NCBI RefSeq assembly: GCF_900111615.1
Contig: NZ_FOHU01000005.1
Location: 1-32,692 of the forward strand
From: Natronincola peptidivorans
Lineage (GTDB): Bacteria; Bacillota; Clostridia; Peptostreptococcales; Natronincolaceae
DNA length: 32,692 nucleotides
Direction: 5' to 3'
Both the position numbers and the translations under genes were made by a program. Positions 31,542-32,692 of this stretch are shown piece by piece (position 1 is the stretch's first letter; the number at the start of each line of letters is the position of its first letter). Below the pieces are notes generated by a model. That model was given only the letters and a program-made list of their open reading frames with translations, was not told where the DNA came from and did not search any database.

Positions 31542-31849
31542 AGATACACTCCTTTCAATGTGTAAAACATATTAAATTGAAGTTATTTTTTTCTTAGATC
31601 TGTTAAAACTGAATGTTTATATTTTATTGCAAATATCTATTGCATTGTATCCGCCTAATACAGTATGCATTTTATACAGCAACCAATTAAAATTTTTATA
31701 ATAATTGTGTAGAACCATTATCTATATTGGCAGATTAGGCCATGTTCACATGAGTATTAAGCTATTGCCTTAAACTAAACTCTTTACAGTTCCTCTTTGT
31801 AACGTTACTTACTTCCTCTGATAGGGAGCCTTTATTACCCTCGTATACT
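31542..31849 (-). ncRNA. Long leader of the hydrogenase operon, possibly structured
   Basis: If transcription starts from the promoter at 31878-31905, the mRNA has a leader of about 330 nt. Potential stems on the minus strand include CATGT/ACATG (near 31747), TTAAG/CTTAA (near 31765), the palindrome GTAACGTTAC (31799-31808), and a long-range ATCTGCC/GGCGGAT pairing (about 31728-31735 with 31649-31656). I could not match it to any riboswitch or T-box class. It may be unstructured in fact. Confidence 0.3.
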
Positions 31850-31905
31850 TTGTTAATTTTTTAACTTTCGCAATTATATTATATCATATTACCATCTAAA
31901 AACAA
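31850..31905 (-). promoter_or_regulatory. Promoter and Rex-like operator of the hydrogenase operon
   Basis: Minus strand: TTGTTT (31905-31900), 16 bp, TATAAT (31883-31878). A few bases downstream, at 31850-31867, the plus-strand sequence TTGTTAATTTTTTAACTT matches the Rex consensus TTGTTAA-N4-TTAACAA except for the last two bases. Rex represses fermentative and hydrogenase genes at low NADH/NAD+, so a site over the start of transcription would tie this operon to redox state. Confidence 0.6.
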
Positions 31906-32213
31906 GTTGCTGCAACATATTCCTAATTTTCTAAATATTGGACATTAATTGCAAATTTTAGTATTAGATAGAGCAACCTTCCGTCTGTTACACCCAAAAA
32001 AAATTAATATTTTGTCAAGTTTAGTAACCTATTATACCTCTTCTGCATAATTTATTATCGAGAAAAGGGGAGACATGTTTTTTGAAACTAACAAAAGTCT
32101 CTCTTCAAGATTAAACAAAAACTACGGATTGAAGGTAAGATGGGCCCATGCAAACGGATGATAAAAACTAGTCACTGTATATCAATTATTTGTAAAGGGG
32201 GCAGAATAAATAT
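31906..32213 (+). promoter_or_regulatory. Upstream region of the collagen-like gene, possible sigma-E/K promoter
   Basis: No gene seen. CATAATTTA at 32046-32054 fits the CATA-type -10 of sporulation sigma factors E/K, with an AC 17 bp upstream (32027-32028). TTGTCA at about 32012 and TATACC at about 32033 (15-bp spacing) is a weaker vegetative alternative. AAAGGGGG lies about 12 nt before the ATG, rather far for a ribosome binding site. Confidence 0.3.
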
Positions 32214-32692
32214 ATGAGCGATCAATTTCGTCGTTATATTGCTGAAAAGTCAAATGTTTCAACACATTGCTATCCCAAATGTAAACCATGGCCTCCATGT
32301 CCTCCATGTCCTCCAGGGCCTCCAGGACCTACTGGACCTACCGGACCTCAAGGGCCTGCCGGACTTGATGGTGCTACCGGGCCTCAAGGGCCACAAGGAC
32401 CTCAGGGACCTCAGGGTATTCCTGGTGCTACTGGACCCCAAGGACCCGTTGGGCCTGCTGGACCTCAAGGGCCTGTTGGGCCTCAAGGGCCTCAGGGCAT
32501 CCCTGGTGCTACTGGACCCCAAGGATCCGTTGGACCTGTTGGGCCTCAAGGGCCTATTGGACCTCAGGGACCTATTGGTGCACAAGGACCTATAGGACCT
32601 CAAGGACCTATTGGTGCTACAGGGCCTCAGGGACCTGCCGGACCTGTTGGTGCTACCGGACCTCAAGGACCTGCTGGACCTGTTGGTGCTAC
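32214..32692 (+). CDS. Collagen-like Gly-X-Y repeat protein, N-terminal part (runs off the window)
   Basis: The frame from ATG 32214 stays open to the window end (about 159 codons). It starts [20 protein letters not shown], then has a short Cys/Pro cluster ([16 protein letters not shown]) followed by uninterrupted Gly-X-Y triplets such as [20 protein letters not shown] and [16 protein letters not shown]. Thr-rich Gly-Ala-Thr and Gly-Pro-Thr triplets suit glycosylation, as in BclA-type exosporium filaments. The Cys cluster before the helix could cross-link trimers. No signal peptide is seen, consistent with deposition on the spore from the mother cell. The C-terminal domain is beyond the window. 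The open frames read on the other strand or frames here are repeat shadows. Confidence 0.88.
   Translation, partial: MSDQFRRYIAEKSNVSTHCYPKCKPWPPCPPCPPGPPGPTGPTGPQGPAGLDGATGPQGPQGPQGPQGIPGATGPQGPVGPAGPQGPVGPQGPQGIPGATGPQGSVGPVGPQGPIGPQGPIGAQGPIGPQGPIGATGPQGPAGPVGATGPQGPAGPVGA

Noticed and set aside
31542-31849. A known riboswitch or T-box in the hydrogenase leader
   Set aside because: I looked for the cores of T-box, cobalamin, c-di-GMP, purine, preQ1, molybdenum cofactor and NiCo riboswitches and found no convincing match.
32259-32666. Minus-strand Ser/Arg/Pro-rich frame and a plus-strand Leu/Asp-rich frame over the same bases
   Set aside because: Both are shadows of the Gly-X-Y triplet repeat read in other frames.

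Overview
The window is AT-rich DNA with strong AGGAGG-type ribosome binding sites. It carries clostridial hallmarks: S-layer-homology surface proteins, [FeFe]-hydrogenases, an opine-dehydrogenase-family enzyme, a collagen-like spore/surface-type protein and an IS1182 transposase. This points to an anaerobic, low-GC Gram-positive bacterium of the Clostridia. Alkaliphilus or Natronincola relatives would fit, but that is an inference from gene content, not from a search.

Layout. 1-2551: the 5' end of an IS1182-family transposase (minus), then a membrane-anchored GGDEF-EAL protein. 2552-4746: a repeat-rich gap, a doubtful small ORF, and a cyclic-2,3-diphosphoglycerate-synthetase-type GTPase-like protein. 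4994-6961: a Crp/Fnr regulator divergent from a two-gene permease/permease-ferredoxin operon, with a palindrome placed as a class II activator site. 7028-13734: two large secreted surface proteins (RCC1 propeller with SLH domains; Gly-rich beta-helix with copper-amine-oxidase-N-like domains). Both are headed by the same PhoB-box-like promoter. 14250-19434: an RND efflux permease, its lipoprotein adaptor and a TetR regulator, with matching palindromes in front of both transcription units. 19600-21160: repeat debris including a vestige of an SLH-gene 3' end, WrbA, and a truncated membrane-fusion protein. 21178-24651: an opine-dehydrogenase-family enzyme divergent from an APC permease, with a gap holding a GntR-type palindrome and a possible regulator remnant. 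24888-26626: an ImmA/XRE/XRE/HTH module like those that control integrative elements, but with no integrase in view. 26934-31541: a four-gene operon with a [2Fe-2S] thioredoxin-like subunit, a PAS-bearing putatively sensory [FeFe]-hydrogenase, a SpoIIE-type phosphatase and a second [FeFe]-hydrogenase with intact active-site cysteines. A Rex-like site lies at its promoter, ahead of a long leader. 32214-end: the start of a collagen-like protein.

How it fits together. The hydrogenase operon looks like a redox/H2-sensing unit: a catalytic enzyme, a sensor lacking the proton-relay cysteine, and a protein phosphatase as possible output. The two surface proteins form a co-regulated pair under an OmpR/PhoB-family regulator that is not in the window. 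The most unusual single protein is the RCC1-SLH protein, because its mature N-terminus looks like an S24/S26 (LexA/signal-peptidase) Ser-Lys protease domain. Dispersed palindromic repeats, some acting as terminators or lying in leaders, are frequent between genes.
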